Below, one piece after another: positions 45,412 through 55,070 of a DNA stretch of 64,000 nt. The position numbers and the translations under genes are program-made. Under the pieces are notes generated by a model, which made no database searches, had not been told where the DNA came from, and worked only from the letters and a program-made list of their open reading frames with translations. Source of the stretch: Pseudomonadota bacterium (GTDB lineage Bacteria; Pseudomonadota; Gammaproteobacteria; Burkholderiales; Burkholderiaceae_C); NCBI GenBank assembly GCA_018241405.1, contig JAFEDY010000001.1:112384-176383 (forward strand), given 5' to 3'. How positions within the stretch are numbered: position 1 is the stretch's first letter; each line of letters starts with the position of its first letter.

Positions 45412-45446
45412 GGGGGCCTCCTTGGGCTATCGGGAAAAAAGTGCGT

Positions 45447-45493
45447 AAAAAAGCCGGACGGCATGGCGCTCGCGCACCATGCACCGGTCCGGC
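45447..45493 (-). terminator. terminator/attenuator between ahpC and ahpF
   Basis: On the minus strand GCCGGAC pairs with GTCCGGC around an inner hairpin (GCATGG/CCATGC), followed by TTTTTT. It would end most ahpC transcripts and lower ahpF relative to ahpC. Confidence 0.8.
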
Positions 45494-45507
45494 GTTCTGG
45501 GGCGGGC

Positions 45508-46083
45508 TTAGATCTTGCCGACCAGGTCCAGCGAAGGCGTCAGGGTCTTGGCGCCTTCCTTCCACTTGGCGGGGCACACTTGGTCAGGATGCGCGGCGGT
45601 GAACTGGGCGGCCTTGAGCTTGCGCAGGGTTTCCGACACGTCGCGGGCAATTTCGTTGGAGTGGATTTCCAGCGTCTTGATCACGCCATCGGGGTTGATC
45701 ACAAAGGTGCCGCGCAGCGCCAGGCCCTCTTCGGGAATGTGCACGCCAAAGGCGTTGGTCAGTTGGTGCGTAGGATCGCCCACCAGCGGGAACTTGGCCT
45801 TGCCCACTGCGTGGGAGGTCTCGTGCCACACCTTGTGCGAGAAGTGCGTGTCGGTGGTCACGATGTAGACCTCGGCACCGGCCTTCTGGAACTCGGCGTA
45901 ATGCTCGGCCGCATCCTCGATCTCGGTCGGGCAGTTGAAGGTGAAGGCGGCCGGCATGAAGATCAGCACGGACCACTTGCCCTTGAGGCTGGCCTCGGTC
46001 ACTTCGATGAACTCGCCCTTGCCAGCGCGATTCACGAAGGCGGTGGTCTTGAAGGGTTGAACTTGGGTGTTGATCAGGGACAT
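45508..46083 (-). CDS. ahpC: alkyl hydroperoxide reductase subunit C (2-Cys peroxiredoxin)
   Basis: A 191-residue typical 2-Cys peroxiredoxin that reduces H2O2 and organic peroxides. The peroxidatic Cys is residue 51 in PAAFTFNCPTE, where the usual residue before Cys is Val, and the resolving Cys is in HPDQVCPAKWKEG. The ATG at 46083 follows AAAGGAAAC. The AhpF reductase is encoded downstream. The promoter region is AT-rich with a 12-base palindrome and is shared with the divergent bfr, so oxidative-stress control is likely. Confidence 0.97.
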   Translation of the reverse strand: MSLINTQVQPFKTTAFVNRAGKGEFIEVTEASLKGKWSVLIFMPAAFTFNCPTEIEDAAEHYAEFQKAGAEVYIVTTDTHFSHKVWHETSHAVGKAKFPLVGDPTHQLTNAFGVHIPEEGLALRGTFVINPDGVIKTLEIHSNEIARDVSETLRKLKAAQFTAAHPDQVCPAKWKEGAKTLTPSLDLVGKI

Positions 46084-46154
46084 CGTTGTTTCCTTTCGGT
46101 TGCGGGTTGGGTAATGACAGGACTGAAGTCTAGGCGCAAGTTGAACATCAATCC

Positions 46155-46166
46155 AATCAATTGATT
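46155..46166. promoter_or_regulatory. AATCAATTGATT palindrome in the ahpC-bfr control region
   Basis: This perfect palindrome is flanked by further ATCAAT and TTTGATTG half-sites about one helical turn away, in the AT-rich region between ahpC and bfr. OxyR or another redox regulator could bind here, but it does not match the four ATAG half-sites of the enterobacterial OxyR consensus. Confidence 0.4.
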
Positions 46167-46285
46167 TCATTAGTTTGATTGTGTAAAACTATAATGACTC
46201 CCTGGCCTGCCAATACCCGCCTCGACGCCACAAGGCGCCAACTGTCCGACAATGCCGTTTCACCCAACACCAGAGGAGCATCCCC

Positions 46286-46762
46286 ATGCAAGGCGACGCC
46301 AAAGTCATCTCCCACCTGCAGGCGCAGCTGAAGAACGAGCTCACGGCCATCAACCAGTACTTTGTGCACTACCGCATGCTCAAGCATTGGGGCCTGGATC
46401 GGCTGGCCAAGAAGGAATACGAGGAGTCCATCGGCGAGATGAAGCATGCCGACAAGCTCATGGACCGCATCTTCCTGCTCGACGGCCTCCCCAATCTGCA
46501 GGATCTTGGCAAGCTGCAGCTGGGCGAGGATGTGCCTGAGATCCTGGCCTGCGACCTGCGTGCGGAGCAAGGCGCGCAGGCCACCATCAAGGACGGCATT
46601 GCCTACTGCGAGTCGGTGCGCGACTATGTCTCGCGCGACCTGCTGCAGGAGATCCTGGAAGACACCGAGGAACATATCGACTTCCTGGAGACCCAGATCG
46701 ACCTCGTCGACAAGGTCGGCCTGCAGAACTACCTGCAGTCGCAGATGGGCGACACGGACTGA
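46286..46762 (+). CDS. bfr: bacterioferritin
   Basis: A 158-residue heme-containing ferritin that forms a 24-subunit iron store. Residues Glu18, Glu51, His54, Glu94 and His130 of the di-iron site and heme ligand Met52 are in their usual places. By position-for-position alignment with E. coli Bfr, the ligand Glu127 is replaced by Thr ([10 protein letters not shown]). The start follows a GAGGAG-like ribosome-binding site. It is divergent from ahpC, linking iron storage with peroxide defence. A terminator follows. Confidence 0.95.
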   Translation: MQGDAKVISHLQAQLKNELTAINQYFVHYRMLKHWGLDRLAKKEYEESIGEMKHADKLMDRIFLLDGLPNLQDLGKLQLGEDVPEILACDLRAEQGAQATIKDGIAYCESVRDYVSRDLLQEILEDTEEHIDFLETQIDLVDKVGLQNYLQSQMGDTD

Positions 46763-46784
46763 CAGTCTTCACGCAGTGAGGCAC

Positions 46785-46805
46785 AACGGGCTTCGGCCCG
46801 TTTTT
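46785..46805 (+). terminator. intrinsic terminator of bfr
   Basis: ACGGGC-TTCG-GCCCGT forms a stable tetraloop hairpin followed by TTTTT. Confidence 0.92.
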
Positions 46806-46942
46806 CATGCCCGGACGGACGCCGTTGTAAGGCAAATTCCTACAAGCCACGTCAGGCGACCAGACAACACACGGCGCCGAATCCCGACTTAATTTCCTTT
46901 TGGACAGATTTCACAATCCATTTCAACGGATCACGCAACACA

Positions 46943-46956
46943 TGCAAGCGTTTGCA
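46943..46956. promoter_or_regulatory. LacI-type operator-like palindrome upstream of flhD
   Basis: TGCAAGCGTTTGCA fits the LacI/GalR-family operator pattern TGnAAnCGnTTnCA at every fixed position and lies 33 bases before the flhD start. Confidence 0.5.
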
Positions 46957-46988
46957 AGGCAAGATCCACCCCAGGAAAGGATTGAACA

Positions 46989-47318
46989 ATGACCTCCGAA
47001 CAACTGCTGGCCGAAATCCGCGAAGCCAACCTGACCTATCTGATGCTGGCCCAGACCCTGATCCGCCAGGACAAGGCCGAGGCCGTGTTCCGCCTGGGGC
47101 TCAACGAAGAAGCCGCCGACATTCTGGCATCGCTGTCAGCCGCCCAGGTGCTCAAGCTGGCAACGCGCAACACGTTGCTGTGCAGCTTCCGCGTGGACGA
47201 TGAGCTGGTGTGGAGCCTGCTCACCAACCACAACACCCCGCGCAAATCCGCCAGCGAAGCCACCAACACGCTGCACGCCAACATCCTCATGGCCAGCCGC
47301 ATCTCCGAAGTGCTCTGA
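46989..47318 (+). CDS. flhD: flagellar master regulator subunit FlhD
   Basis: A 109-residue all-helical protein that with FlhC forms the FlhD4C2 activator of class II flagellar genes with sigma-70. Start MTSEQLLAEIREANLTYLMLAQTLIRQDKAEAVFRLGL and Cys65 in NTLLCSFRV match the family, Cys65 being the inter-subunit disulfide residue in E. coli. GGAAAGG precedes the ATG. flhC follows. The cell is therefore predicted to be flagellated with the FlhDC type of hierarchy. Confidence 0.95.
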   Translation: MTSEQLLAEIREANLTYLMLAQTLIRQDKAEAVFRLGLNEEAADILASLSAAQVLKLATRNTLLCSFRVDDELVWSLLTNHNTPRKSASEATNTLHANILMASRISEVL

Positions 47319-47368
47319 CACGCTGCCCGCGCGCCGCCCCATCCACCCGCCGTTTCTCGAAAGCCACC

Positions 47369-47908
47369 ATGTCCGCACCTGCCAAGAGTGTTCTCAACGA
47401 GTCCAAGCAAATCGAACGCGCCGCCATGCTGATCGAAATGGGGGCCCGCATGCAGGTACTGGAGTCCGAGACCACGCTGTCGTATGAGCGCCTGATACGC
47501 CTGTACAAGGAGATCGCGGGCAAGTCACCCTCCAAGGGCCAGCTGCCGTTCTCCACCGACTGGTTCCTGACTTGGCAGGAGAACATCCACAGCTCGCTGT
47601 TTCTCAACATCTACGAATACCTGTCCAAGGGCGTGAGCCTGGACAGCGTGGAGCTGCTGACCAAGGCCTATCGCCTGTACAACGAGCAGGTGGCGGCCGC
47701 GCAGATCGAGCCCCTGCTGTCATTCACGCGCGCCTGGCGCCTGGTCAAGTTCGTCGATGCCGGCATGCTCACGCGCACCAAATGCGCGCAATGCGGCGGC
47801 CAGTTCGTCACCGAACTGTATGAAAACCGCCACTACACCTGCGGCCTGTGCAACCCGCCCGCGCGCGCGGGCAAGAGCAAGAGCGCGGGCGCGCTCACGC
47901 TGCACTGA
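47369..47908 (+). CDS. flhC: flagellar master regulator subunit FlhC
   Basis: A 179-residue DNA-binding partner of FlhD. Four zinc-binding cysteines are visible: Cys139 and Cys142 (TKCAQCGG) and Cys158 and Cys161 (YTCGLCNPP). The central LPFSTDWFLTWQENIHSSLFLNIYEYL block is the family signature. It begins 50 bases after flhD. The gene ends 9 bases before the convergent ppc stop, with no terminator hairpin seen. Confidence 0.95.
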   Translation: MSAPAKSVLNESKQIERAAMLIEMGARMQVLESETTLSYERLIRLYKEIAGKSPSKGQLPFSTDWFLTWQENIHSSLFLNIYEYLSKGVSLDSVELLTKAYRLYNEQVAAAQIEPLLSFTRAWRLVKFVDAGMLTRTKCAQCGGQFVTELYENRHYTCGLCNPPARAGKSKSAGALTLH

Positions 47909-47917
47909 ATTTTTTCT

Positions 47918-50767
47918 TCAGCCGGTATTGCGCAGCCCCGCCGCAATGCCATTGATGCAGATGTGGATGCCGGTCTGCACGCGCTCGTCGCCGTGGCCCG
48001 CACGCCAGCGGCGCACCAGCTCCACCTGCAGGTGGTGCAGCGGGTCGATGTAGGGAAAGCGGTGGCGCATGGAGCGCGCCAGCGCCGTGTTGGCCGCCAG
48101 GCGCTGCTTCTCGCCCGTGATGCGGGTCAGCGCCTCGGCCGTACGCTGCCATTCCTGCTCAATGGCCGCAAACACTTTCTTGCGCAGGCGCGCGTCGGGC
48201 ACCAATTCGCTGTAGCGCGAGGCCAGCGCCAGGTCGCTCTTGGCCAACACCATGTCCATGTTGGACAGCAGGGTGCGAAAGAACGGCCATTGGCGGTACA
48301 TCTTCTGCAGCAGCGCGAGCTGCGCCTTCGGGTCCTTGCCCGGCGCGTTGATGAAGTCCTGCACGGCTGCGCCAAAGCCGAACCAGCCCGGCAGCGTCAG
48401 GCGGCACTGGCCCCAGCTGAAGCCCCAGGGAATGGCGCGCAAGTCCTCGATTCTTTGCGTCGCCTTGCGCGAGGCCGGGCGCGAGCCAATGTTGAGCTGG
48501 GCTATTTCGCGGATCGGCGTCGAATTGAAGAAATAGTCGGTAAAGCCCGGCGTCTCGTACACGAGCGCGCGGTAGGCCGCCATGCTGGCACGCGACAGCT
48601 GCTCGGCCGCCTCCAGGAAGGCCTTGGTCGCCGACTTGGTGGGCTGCAGCAGCGTGGCCTCTAGCGTGGCGGCGACCAGGGTCTCCAGGTTGCGCCGGCC
48701 GATCTCGGGGTTGGCGTACTTGGAGGCAATCACCTCGCCCTGCTCGGTCAGGCGGATCTGGCCGCGCACCGTGCCCGGCGGCTGCGCCAGGATGGCCTGG
48801 TAGCTCGGACCGCCGCCGCGCCCCACCGTGCCGCCGCGGCCGTGGAACATGCGCAGGCGGATGGGCACGCCTGCCTTGGCGGCATTCAATTCATCGAACA
48901 GCGCCACCAGCGCAATCTCGGCGCGGTACAGCTCCCAGTTGCTGGTGAAGATGCCGCCGTCCTTGTTGCTGTCGCTGTAGCCGAGCATGATGTCCTGCTC
49001 GGAGCCGCTGGCACGCACGAGCCGCGCGATGCCGGGGATGGCATAGAACTCGCGCATGATGGGCGCTGCGTTGCGCAGATCCTCGATGGTCTCGAACAGC
49101 GGCACCACGATGAGATCAGCGCGGGCATCGGCGTCCAGCGTGCCCTGCATCAGCCCCGCCTCCTTTTGCAGCAGCAGCACCTCCAGCAGGTCGCTCACGG
49201 TCTCGGTGTGGCTGATGATGTAGTGGCGGATCGCCTCGCGCCCATAGCGTTCGCGCATCTGGCGCGCGGTCTCGAAAATGGCGAGTTCGTTGGTCGCCAG
49301 CTCGGAGTACTGCGCGCCCAGCACGCGCAGCGGCCGCGCGTCGCACAGCAGGCCGAGCAGCAGCGCGCGGCGCTCGGGCTCGGGCAGGGCCGCGTAGTCG
49401 GCCTGCACGCGTGCCGTGGCCAGCAGCTCGGCCACCACCTGTTCGTGCTGGTCCGAGCTTTGGCGCAGATCCACCGTGGCCAGGTGAAAGCCGAATACCT
49501 CCACGGCGCGCATCAACGGGCGCAGGCGCTCGCCGGTGAGCGCCGCGCCACGGTGCGAGTGCAGCGAGGCCTCGATGACACGCAGGTCGGCCAGGAACTC
49601 GTGGGCGTTCGCGTAGGCATTCTGCGGCGCCACGGCATGGCGCGCGGCGTCGCCACCCGTCAGCTCTTTGAGCGTGGCGGCCAGGCGCGCATAGACGCCG
49701 GTGAGCGCGCGGCGGTAGGGCTCGTCCTGGCGGTGCTCGCTGGTGTCGGGCGACTGCCCGGCCAGCTGCTGCATCTCGGGCGAGACCTGCACCAGGTTGG
49801 CCGACAGGGACAGCTCGCGCCCCAGGTGGTGTACCTCGGTCAGGTAGTGGCGCAGCGCCACATCGGCCTGGCGCTTGAGGGCCAGGGCCAGCGTGGCGGC
49901 GCTCACGTTGGGGTTGCCGTCGCGGTCGCCGCCTATCCACTGGCCCATGCGCAGAAAGCTGGCCACGCTCTGGTTGCCGCCGAGTTCACGCTCCAGGTCG
50001 GCATAGATCTTGGGAATCTCCTGCAGGAAGGTCGATTCGTAGTACGACAGCGCGTTCTCGATCTCGTCGGCCACGGTGAGTTTGGAGTAGCGCAGCAGCC
50101 GCGTCTGCCACAGCTGGGCCACGCGCGCGCGCAGCTGGGCCTCGTTGGCGGCCAGCTCGCGCGGGCTCAGCGTGTCCTTCGCGCTGTTGTACAGCTGGGC
50201 GCGCGCCTGGATGTCGTCGCGCTGAACCAGCAGCTGGGCGATCTCGCGCTCCGCGTCCAGGATGCTCTTGCGCTGCACCTCGGTCGGGTGGGCGGTGAGC
50301 ACCGGCGCCACATAGCTCGTGGCCAGCGTCTGGGCGACAGTCCGCGGCGCAATGCCGGCCCAGCGCAGGCGCGCCAGGGCCACCTCGATGCTGCCCTCCT
50401 GGCTGCTGCCGGCGCGCTCGTGCACCGCGCGACGGCGGATGTGGTGGCGGTCCTCGGCCAGGTTGGCCAAGTGGCTGAAATAAGTGAAGGCGCGGATCAC
50501 GCTCACCGTCTGGTCGCCCGTCAGCCCCTTGAGCAGCTTCTTGAGCGTGCGGTCGGCCTCCTGGTCCGCGTCGCGGCGGAAGGCCACCGACAGCTTGCGG
50601 ATCTGCTCCACCACCTCGTAGGCGGCGTCCCCTTCCTGCTCGCGGATCACGTCGCCCAGAATGCGCCCGAGCAGGCGGATGTCCTGGATCAGCGGCAGGT
50701 CCTTGTCGGTCTTGCGGGCCGGCGCCTTGGTGGCTGGGGCGTCTGTCTTGCGTGCTGGGGAGGTCAT
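47918..50767 (-). CDS. ppc: phosphoenolpyruvate carboxylase
   Basis: Carboxylates PEP with bicarbonate to oxaloacetate, replenishing the TCA cycle. The 949-residue protein has catalytic His160 in [48 protein letters not shown], the mobile loop [14 protein letters not shown] and the C-terminal [18 protein letters not shown] (QNTG-like end). A Lys/Ala-rich tail of about 20 residues leads the N-terminus. The start at 50767 is the first fitting ATG. It diverges from hemC with 112 bases between. Confidence 0.97.
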   Translation of the reverse strand: MTSPARKTDAPATKAPARKTDKDLPLIQDIRLLGRILGDVIREQEGDAAYEVVEQIRKLSVAFRRDADQEADRTLKKLLKGLTGDQTVSVIRAFTYFSHLANLAEDRHHIRRRAVHERAGSSQEGSIEVALARLRWAGIAPRTVAQTLATSYVAPVLTAHPTEVQRKSILDAEREIAQLLVQRDDIQARAQLYNSAKDTLSPRELAANEAQLRARVAQLWQTRLLRYSKLTVADEIENALSYYESTFLQEIPKIYADLERELGGNQSVASFLRMGQWIGGDRDGNPNVSAATLALALKRQADVALRHYLTEVHHLGRELSLSANLVQVSPEMQQLAGQSPDTSEHRQDEPYRRALTGVYARLAATLKELTGGDAARHAVAPQNAYANAHEFLADLRVIEASLHSHRGAALTGERLRPLMRAVEVFGFHLATVDLRQSSDQHEQVVAELLATARVQADYAALPEPERRALLLGLLCDARPLRVLGAQYSELATNELAIFETARQMRERYGREAIRHYIISHTETVSDLLEVLLLQKEAGLMQGTLDADARADLIVVPLFETIEDLRNAAPIMREFYAIPGIARLVRASGSEQDIMLGYSDSNKDGGIFTSNWELYRAEIALVALFDELNAAKAGVPIRLRMFHGRGGTVGRGGGPSYQAILAQPPGTVRGQIRLTEQGEVIASKYANPEIGRRNLETLVAATLEATLLQPTKSATKAFLEAAEQLSRASMAAYRALVYETPGFTDYFFNSTPIREIAQLNIGSRPASRKATQRIEDLRAIPWGFSWGQCRLTLPGWFGFGAAVQDFINAPGKDPKAQLALLQKMYRQWPFFRTLLSNMDMVLAKSDLALASRYSELVPDARLRKKVFAAIEQEWQRTAEALTRITGEKQRLAANTALARSMRHRFPYIDPLHHLQVELVRRWRAGHGDERVQTGIHICINGIAAGLRNTG

Positions 50768-50879
50768 GCGCGAGGGTCTCCTGGTGCGCGGTTCATGGTT
50801 GTTGGGTGCTGCAGCGCAGCATGCTAGCATCCCCGATTGCCCCGCTACCCTGTCCACGGGGCACGCAAGGCCAGCCTTC

Positions 50880-51809
50880 ATGACCCACTCCAGCGCCCTC
50901 CCCCCCATCGTCATCGCCACGCGCGAAAGCCAGCTTGCCCTGTGGCAGGCAGAGCATGTGCAGGCCCTGCTCGCCGCGCGCGGCCACAGCGTGTCGCTGC
51001 TGGGCATGACCACGCGCGGCGACCAGATCCTGGACCGCACGCTGTCCAAGGTGGGCGGCAAGGGTCTGTTCGTCAAGGAACTCGAAGTCGCCCTGGAAGA
51101 AGGCCGCGCCGACATCGCCGTGCACTCGCTCAAGGACGTGCCCATGGAGCTGCCAGCCGGCTTTGCCCTGGCCTGCGTCATGGAGCGCGAAGACCCGCGC
51201 GACGCCTTCGTCTCGCCGCACTTCGCCGGTCTGGACGCATTGCCGCAGGGCGCCGTGGTCGGCACGTCCAGCCTGCGCCGCCAGGTGCTGCTGCATGCGC
51301 TGCGCCCCGACCTGAAGATTGAGCCGCTGCGCGGCAATGTGCAGACACGGCTGCGCAAACTCGACGAAGGCCAGTACGCCGCCATCGTGCTCGCCGCCGC
51401 GGGCTTGAAGCGCCTGGGCCTGCACGACCGCATCCGTAGCCTGTTCAAACCCGAGCAGATGCTGCCCGCGGCCGGCCAGGGCGCATTGGGCATAGAAATT
51501 CGCAGCCAGCGCCAGGATCTGCGCGATGCGCTGGCGCCGCTGGCGCACCAGCGCACCTGGCTCACCGTGACGGCCGAGCGCGCAGTGAGCCGCGCCATGG
51601 GCGGCAGCTGCTCCATGCCGCTGGCCGCCCATGGCCAGTGGAGCGGCGACGCGCTGCAGCTGCGTGCTGCCTGGGGCGACATGGCCGGCCGGCTGCCGCT
51701 GGTGCGCGCCGCAGGCAGCGGCCGCGTCGCCACGCTGGACGAGGCCGACGCCCTGGGCCTGGCAGTGGCCGCAAGGCTGCGCGCCGCCGGCGCCATCGCG
51801 GCATGCTGA
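50880..51809 (+). CDS. hemC: hydroxymethylbilane synthase (porphobilinogen deaminase)
   Basis: Joins four porphobilinogen units into hydroxymethylbilane. The 309-residue protein shows [26 protein letters not shown], catalytic Asp86 in [34 protein letters not shown] and Cys244 in [11 protein letters not shown], which carries the dipyrromethane cofactor. It is the first gene of a hemC-hemD-hemX-hemY cluster with overlapping or close genes; the hemD start overlaps its stop by seven bases. Confidence 0.97.
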   Translation: MTHSSALPPIVIATRESQLALWQAEHVQALLAARGHSVSLLGMTTRGDQILDRTLSKVGGKGLFVKELEVALEEGRADIAVHSLKDVPMELPAGFALACVMEREDPRDAFVSPHFAGLDALPQGAVVGTSSLRRQVLLHALRPDLKIEPLRGNVQTRLRKLDEGQYAAIVLAAAGLKRLGLHDRIRSLFKPEQMLPAAGQGALGIEIRSQRQDLRDALAPLAHQRTWLTVTAERAVSRAMGGSCSMPLAAHGQWSGDALQLRAAWGDMAGRLPLVRAAGSGRVATLDEADALGLAVAARLRAAGAIAAC

Positions 51810-52624
51810 GCAGTGCGCCGCCGCGCGCCATCGTCACGCGCCCTGCGCGCGATGCGGCCCAATGGGTCGCCGACCTGCAGGCGCGCGGCATTGCGGCGGC
51901 GGCACTGCCGCTCATCGGCATCGCCGCAGTATCCGACGCTGCGCTGCGCGAGGCGCTGCAAGAGGCACGCGCCGCCTTCGCCGGCTACCGTGCCGTGATG
52001 TTTGTCAGCGGCAATGCGGCGCAGTACTTTTTTGAACAGAATCAATCTGAAGCGCTTACCCATCAAGCGCAAGACGCTATCAATACAAGAGTATGGGCAC
52101 CCGGCCCCGGCACCGTGGCGGCGCTGCGCCAGGCGGGGCTGGCGGCGGCGCGCATCGACGCTCCCGGCCCGGATGCCGCGCAGTTCGACTCCGAGGCGTT
52201 GTGGCAGGTCGTGGCGCCGCAGATTGCCCCCGGCGACCGCGTGCTCATCGTGCGCGGAAGCAACACCCCTGCGGCCGAGGGCGGCAACGGGCGCGAGTGG
52301 CTGACGCGCCAGATCGCAGCGGCCGGAGGCAGCGTGGACTTTGTCGCGGCCTACGAACGCGGCGCGCCCCAGCTCGACGCGGCGCAGCAGGCGCTGGCGC
52401 GCCAGGCGGCCGGCGACGGCTCCGTCTGGCTGCTGAGCAGCTCCGAGGCCGTGGCCCACCTGGCCGCCGCCCTGCCCGGCCAGGACTTCAGCCGCGCGCG
52501 CGCCCTTGCCACCCACCCGCGCATCGCCGAGGCGGCCCGGACTGCGGGTTTTAGCCTGGTTCTGGAATGCCGCCCCTCGTTCGCCGAGGTAGCCGCCTCG
52601 ATAGAATCACTGCATGAGCACTGA
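51803..52624 (+). CDS. hemD: uroporphyrinogen-III synthase with repeat-encoded insertion
   Basis: Closes hydroxymethylbilane to uroporphyrinogen III. The 273-residue protein begins [22 protein letters not shown], continues with [49 protein letters not shown] and [15 protein letters not shown]. These are the loosely conserved blocks of HemD. Residues about 79-95 ([17 protein letters not shown]) are encoded by a copy of the dispersed palindromic repeat and separate two blocks that normally lie close together, so they are probably an in-frame insertion between the protein's domains. Confidence 0.92.
   Translation: MLSSAPPRAIVTRPARDAAQWVADLQARGIAAAALPLIGIAAVSDAALREALQEARAAFAGYRAVMFVSGNAAQYFFEQNQSEALTHQAQDAINTRVWAPGPGTVAALRQAGLAAARIDAPGPDAAQFDSEALWQVVAPQIAPGDRVLIVRGSNTPAAEGGNGREWLTRQIAAAGGSVDFVAAYERGAPQLDAAQQALARQAAGDGSVWLLSSSEAVAHLAAALPGQDFSRARALATHPRIAEAARTAGFSLVLECRPSFAEVAASIESLHEH
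52034..52091 (+). repeat. dispersed palindromic repeat, copy in hemD
   Basis: GAATCAATCTGAAGCGCTTA then CCCATCAAGCGCAAGACGCT and ATCAATAC. GCGCTTA-CCCATC-AAGCGC forms the central dyad, flanked by A/T-rich edges. This is the cleanest copy and is translated in frame. Confidence 0.85.
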
Positions 52625-53693
52625 GTCGCCCCCCGAACTGGCCGCCTCCGCACCGGCAGCCCCCCGGACACACGCGCCCTCGTTCGGCGGCGGCGCGGCG
52701 CTCTTCACGCTGAGCGTGATTTCCATCGCTGCACTGGTAAGTTCGGTGCTGCTGTGGCAGCGCCTGTCCTCCATCCAGGAGCAGTTGGCGCGCCAGTCTG
52801 CCGAGTCCGGCACACAGGCCATAGAGGCCCGCACCATGGCGCAGCAGGCACAAGACCTGGCACGCGACACCTCGGCGCGCCTGGCGGTTGCCGAGGCGCG
52901 CGTGGGCGAGGTGTCGCTGCAGCGCGCGCAGCTTGAGGAGCTCATGCAAAGCCTGTCGCGTTCGCGCGACGAGAACCTGGTGGTGGACATCGATGCCGGC
53001 CTGCGGCTGGCGCAGCAGCAGGCGCAGCTCACGGGCAGCCTGCAACCCCTGGTGGCGGCACTCAAGAGCGCCAGCCAACGCGTCGAGCGCGCCGCCCAGC
53101 CGCGCCTGGCGCCCGTGCAGCGCGCCATGGGCCATGACCTGGAGCAGTTGGAGCGCGCCTCCGTCACCGACACCGCCGGCCTGCTGGGCCGCCTGGACGA
53201 TCTGGCACGCCAGGTCGACGACCTGCCGCTCATCAGCGGCGTGGCCCTGGCCGCCGGCATGCGCCGCCAGGCCGGCAGCGAACAGGCCGCCAGCGCACCG
53301 GCCGGCGCCGCCAGCGAGCCGCGTTGGCAGACTGCGCTGCGCCGCACCTGGGAAGGCGTGCGCGAGGAGACCCGTGGCCTGGTGCGCGTGAGTCGCATAG
53401 ACCACCCTGACGCCATGCTGCTCGCCCCCGACCAGGCCTTCTTCCTGCGCGAGAACCTCAAACTCAAACTGCTCAATGCCCGCGTGGCCCTGCTGGCACG
53501 GCGCATGGACGAGGCGCGCTCCGACCTGGCGGGCGTCACCACGGCACTGAACAGGTATTTCGACCCGGCGTCACGCCGCACGCAAGGCGCCGCCACGGTG
53601 CTGCAACAGCTGCAAGCCAATATGAAAGCCGTCGAGACGCCCCAGCTCGACGACACCTTCGCCGCCCTGGCCACGGCCGCGGCCGGCCGCTGA
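52614..53693 (+). CDS. hemX: HemX-like membrane protein
   Basis: A 359-residue single-pass membrane protein: Pro/Ala-rich N-terminus, one transmembrane helix (AALFTLSVISIAALVSSVLLW), a long coiled coil (IQEQLARQSAESGTQAIEARTMAQQAQDLARDTSARLAVAEARVGEV) and a C-terminal domain (ALRRTWEGVREETRGLVRVSRID, LLAPDQAFFLRENLKLKLLNARVALLARR). This is the HemX family found between hemD and hemY. The frequent label uroporphyrinogen methyltransferase is not supported, as no methyltransferase motif is present. It overlaps hemD by 11 bases. Confidence 0.9.
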   Translation: MSTESPPELAASAPAAPRTHAPSFGGGAALFTLSVISIAALVSSVLLWQRLSSIQEQLARQSAESGTQAIEARTMAQQAQDLARDTSARLAVAEARVGEVSLQRAQLEELMQSLSRSRDENLVVDIDAGLRLAQQQAQLTGSLQPLVAALKSASQRVERAAQPRLAPVQRAMGHDLEQLERASVTDTAGLLGRLDDLARQVDDLPLISGVALAAGMRRQAGSEQAASAPAGAASEPRWQTALRRTWEGVREETRGLVRVSRIDHPDAMLLAPDQAFFLRENLKLKLLNARVALLARRMDEARSDLAGVTTALNRYFDPASRRTQGAATVLQQLQANMKAVETPQLDDTFAALATAAAGR

Positions 53694-53710
53694 AAGGGCT
53701 CAGATCGACC

Positions 53711-55006
53711 ATGCGCGCAGCACTCTGGTTCCTGGCACTGTTCGGCGTGGCCGTGGCGGTGGCCCTGTTTGCCGGCAACAACCAGGGCACGGTCACCGTG
53801 TTCTGGCCACCCTACCGCGTTGACCTGTCGCTCAACCTCGTGGTGCTGCTGCTGGTGGGCGGCTTCACGCTGGTCTATGCGGCGCTGCGCGGGCTGTCGG
53901 CGCTGCTGCAAATGCCCCGGCAGGCCCGGCGCTGGCGCCTGCAGCAAAAAGAGCGGGCCATGCACGGAGCGCTGCTCGACGCCCTGTCGCAAATGCTGGC
54001 CGGGCGCTTTCTGCGCGCGCGCAAGGCGGCCGAGTCGGCCATCGCGCAGGAAAGCGCCCTGGAGGACGCCAGGCATGGCCTGCCCCATGGCGCCCAGCTG
54101 CGCACCCTGGCCCATCTGGTGGCGGCGGAAAGCTCCCACGCGCTGCAGGATCGCAGCACGCGCGAGTCGCACCTGCAGCAGGCGCTGGACAGCATCCCGG
54201 AACGCGTACCCACGTCCATGCTGGAGCTGCGCGAGGGCGCGCAGCTGCGCGCCGCGCGCTGGTCGCTCGATGAGCGCGACGCGAACACCGCGCTTGAGCG
54301 CCTGTCCACCCTGCCCGCCGGCACGGCACGCCGCACACTGGCGCTGCGCGCCCGGCTCAAGGCGGCGCGCCTGTCGCACATGACGCAGGAGGCGCTGGAA
54401 ACCGCGCGCCTGCTGGGCAAGCACCGCGCGTTCTCGCCGGCCGCAGCGGTCAGCATCGTGCGCGGCCTGGCGGTGGAACTCATCCACGGCGCGCACGATC
54501 CATCCCAGCTGCAGCGCATCTGGCTCAGCCTGGAGAGCTCCGAGCGCGCCATGCCCGAGATTGCCGTGCAGGCCGCACAGCGCCTGGCGCAGCTCGGCGG
54601 CGAGGCCGCCCAGGTGCGTGCCTGGCTGCTGCCGGTGTGGGAGCGCATGATCGACGCGGCCCTGCCCGCCCTGCCTGACCAGCAGGCCTTGCGCGTGGTG
54701 CAGGCACTCGAAGCCAGTCTTCAAGGGCTGGACGCGAACTGGCTTGCTCGCATAGAGGCCGCGCAGCAGGCCAATCCGCGCGATGCGCGCCTGCAATACC
54801 TGTCGGCCATGGCCTGCCAGCAACGCGAGCTCTGGGGCAAGGCCCAGCATTTGTTCACACAATCAACACAACAGCTTAGCGATGCGCCGCTGCGCGCCAG
54901 CGCCTGGCGCAACCTGGCCGCCCTGGCCGAACAACGCGGCGATGGTGAGGCCGCTGCGCACGCCTGGAAGCAGGCCGCCCTGCAAAACCAGAACGTTGAG
55001 CGTTGA
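53711..55006 (+). CDS. hemY: HemY-like TPR membrane protein
   Basis: A 431-residue inner-membrane protein with two N-terminal transmembrane helices (WFLALFGVAVAVALFAGNNQ and LSLNLVVLLLVGGFTLVYAAL) around VTVFWPPYRVDLS, followed by a helical TPR-type region (DALSQMLAGRFLRARKAAE, RLQYLSAMACQQRELWGKAQHLFTQSTQ). This is the proteobacterial HemY family of the heme cluster, distinct from the protoporphyrinogen oxidase also called HemY. Its biochemical role is unclear. It starts 17 bases after hemX. Confidence 0.9.
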   Translation: MRAALWFLALFGVAVAVALFAGNNQGTVTVFWPPYRVDLSLNLVVLLLVGGFTLVYAALRGLSALLQMPRQARRWRLQQKERAMHGALLDALSQMLAGRFLRARKAAESAIAQESALEDARHGLPHGAQLRTLAHLVAAESSHALQDRSTRESHLQQALDSIPERVPTSMLELREGAQLRAARWSLDERDANTALERLSTLPAGTARRTLALRARLKAARLSHMTQEALETARLLGKHRAFSPAAAVSIVRGLAVELIHGAHDPSQLQRIWLSLESSERAMPEIAVQAAQRLAQLGGEAAQVRAWLLPVWERMIDAALPALPDQQALRVVQALEASLQGLDANWLARIEAAQQANPRDARLQYLSAMACQQRELWGKAQHLFTQSTQQLSDAPLRASAWRNLAALAEQRGDGEAAAHAWKQAALQNQNVER

Positions 55007-55070
55007 ACGCCAGCGTCACGCCGGCTTCGCCCAAAGCGCAAAGGCTCACGTAGCGGTACCTGCCGACCTC

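Noticed and set aside
43870..46164. 764-codon open frame opposite ahpF and ahpC
   Set aside because: Antisense of two clear genes, no domain recognisable.
50768..52516. N-terminal extension of ppc through the hemC-hemD region on the minus strand
   Set aside because: The frame stays open, but the extension has no PEPC similarity and is antisense to hemC and hemD. The ppc N-terminus at 50767 matches family length.
52614..53693. hemX as a uroporphyrinogen-III methyltransferase
   Set aside because: The common database label is not supported: there is one membrane helix and a coiled coil, and no SAM-binding methyltransferase motif.
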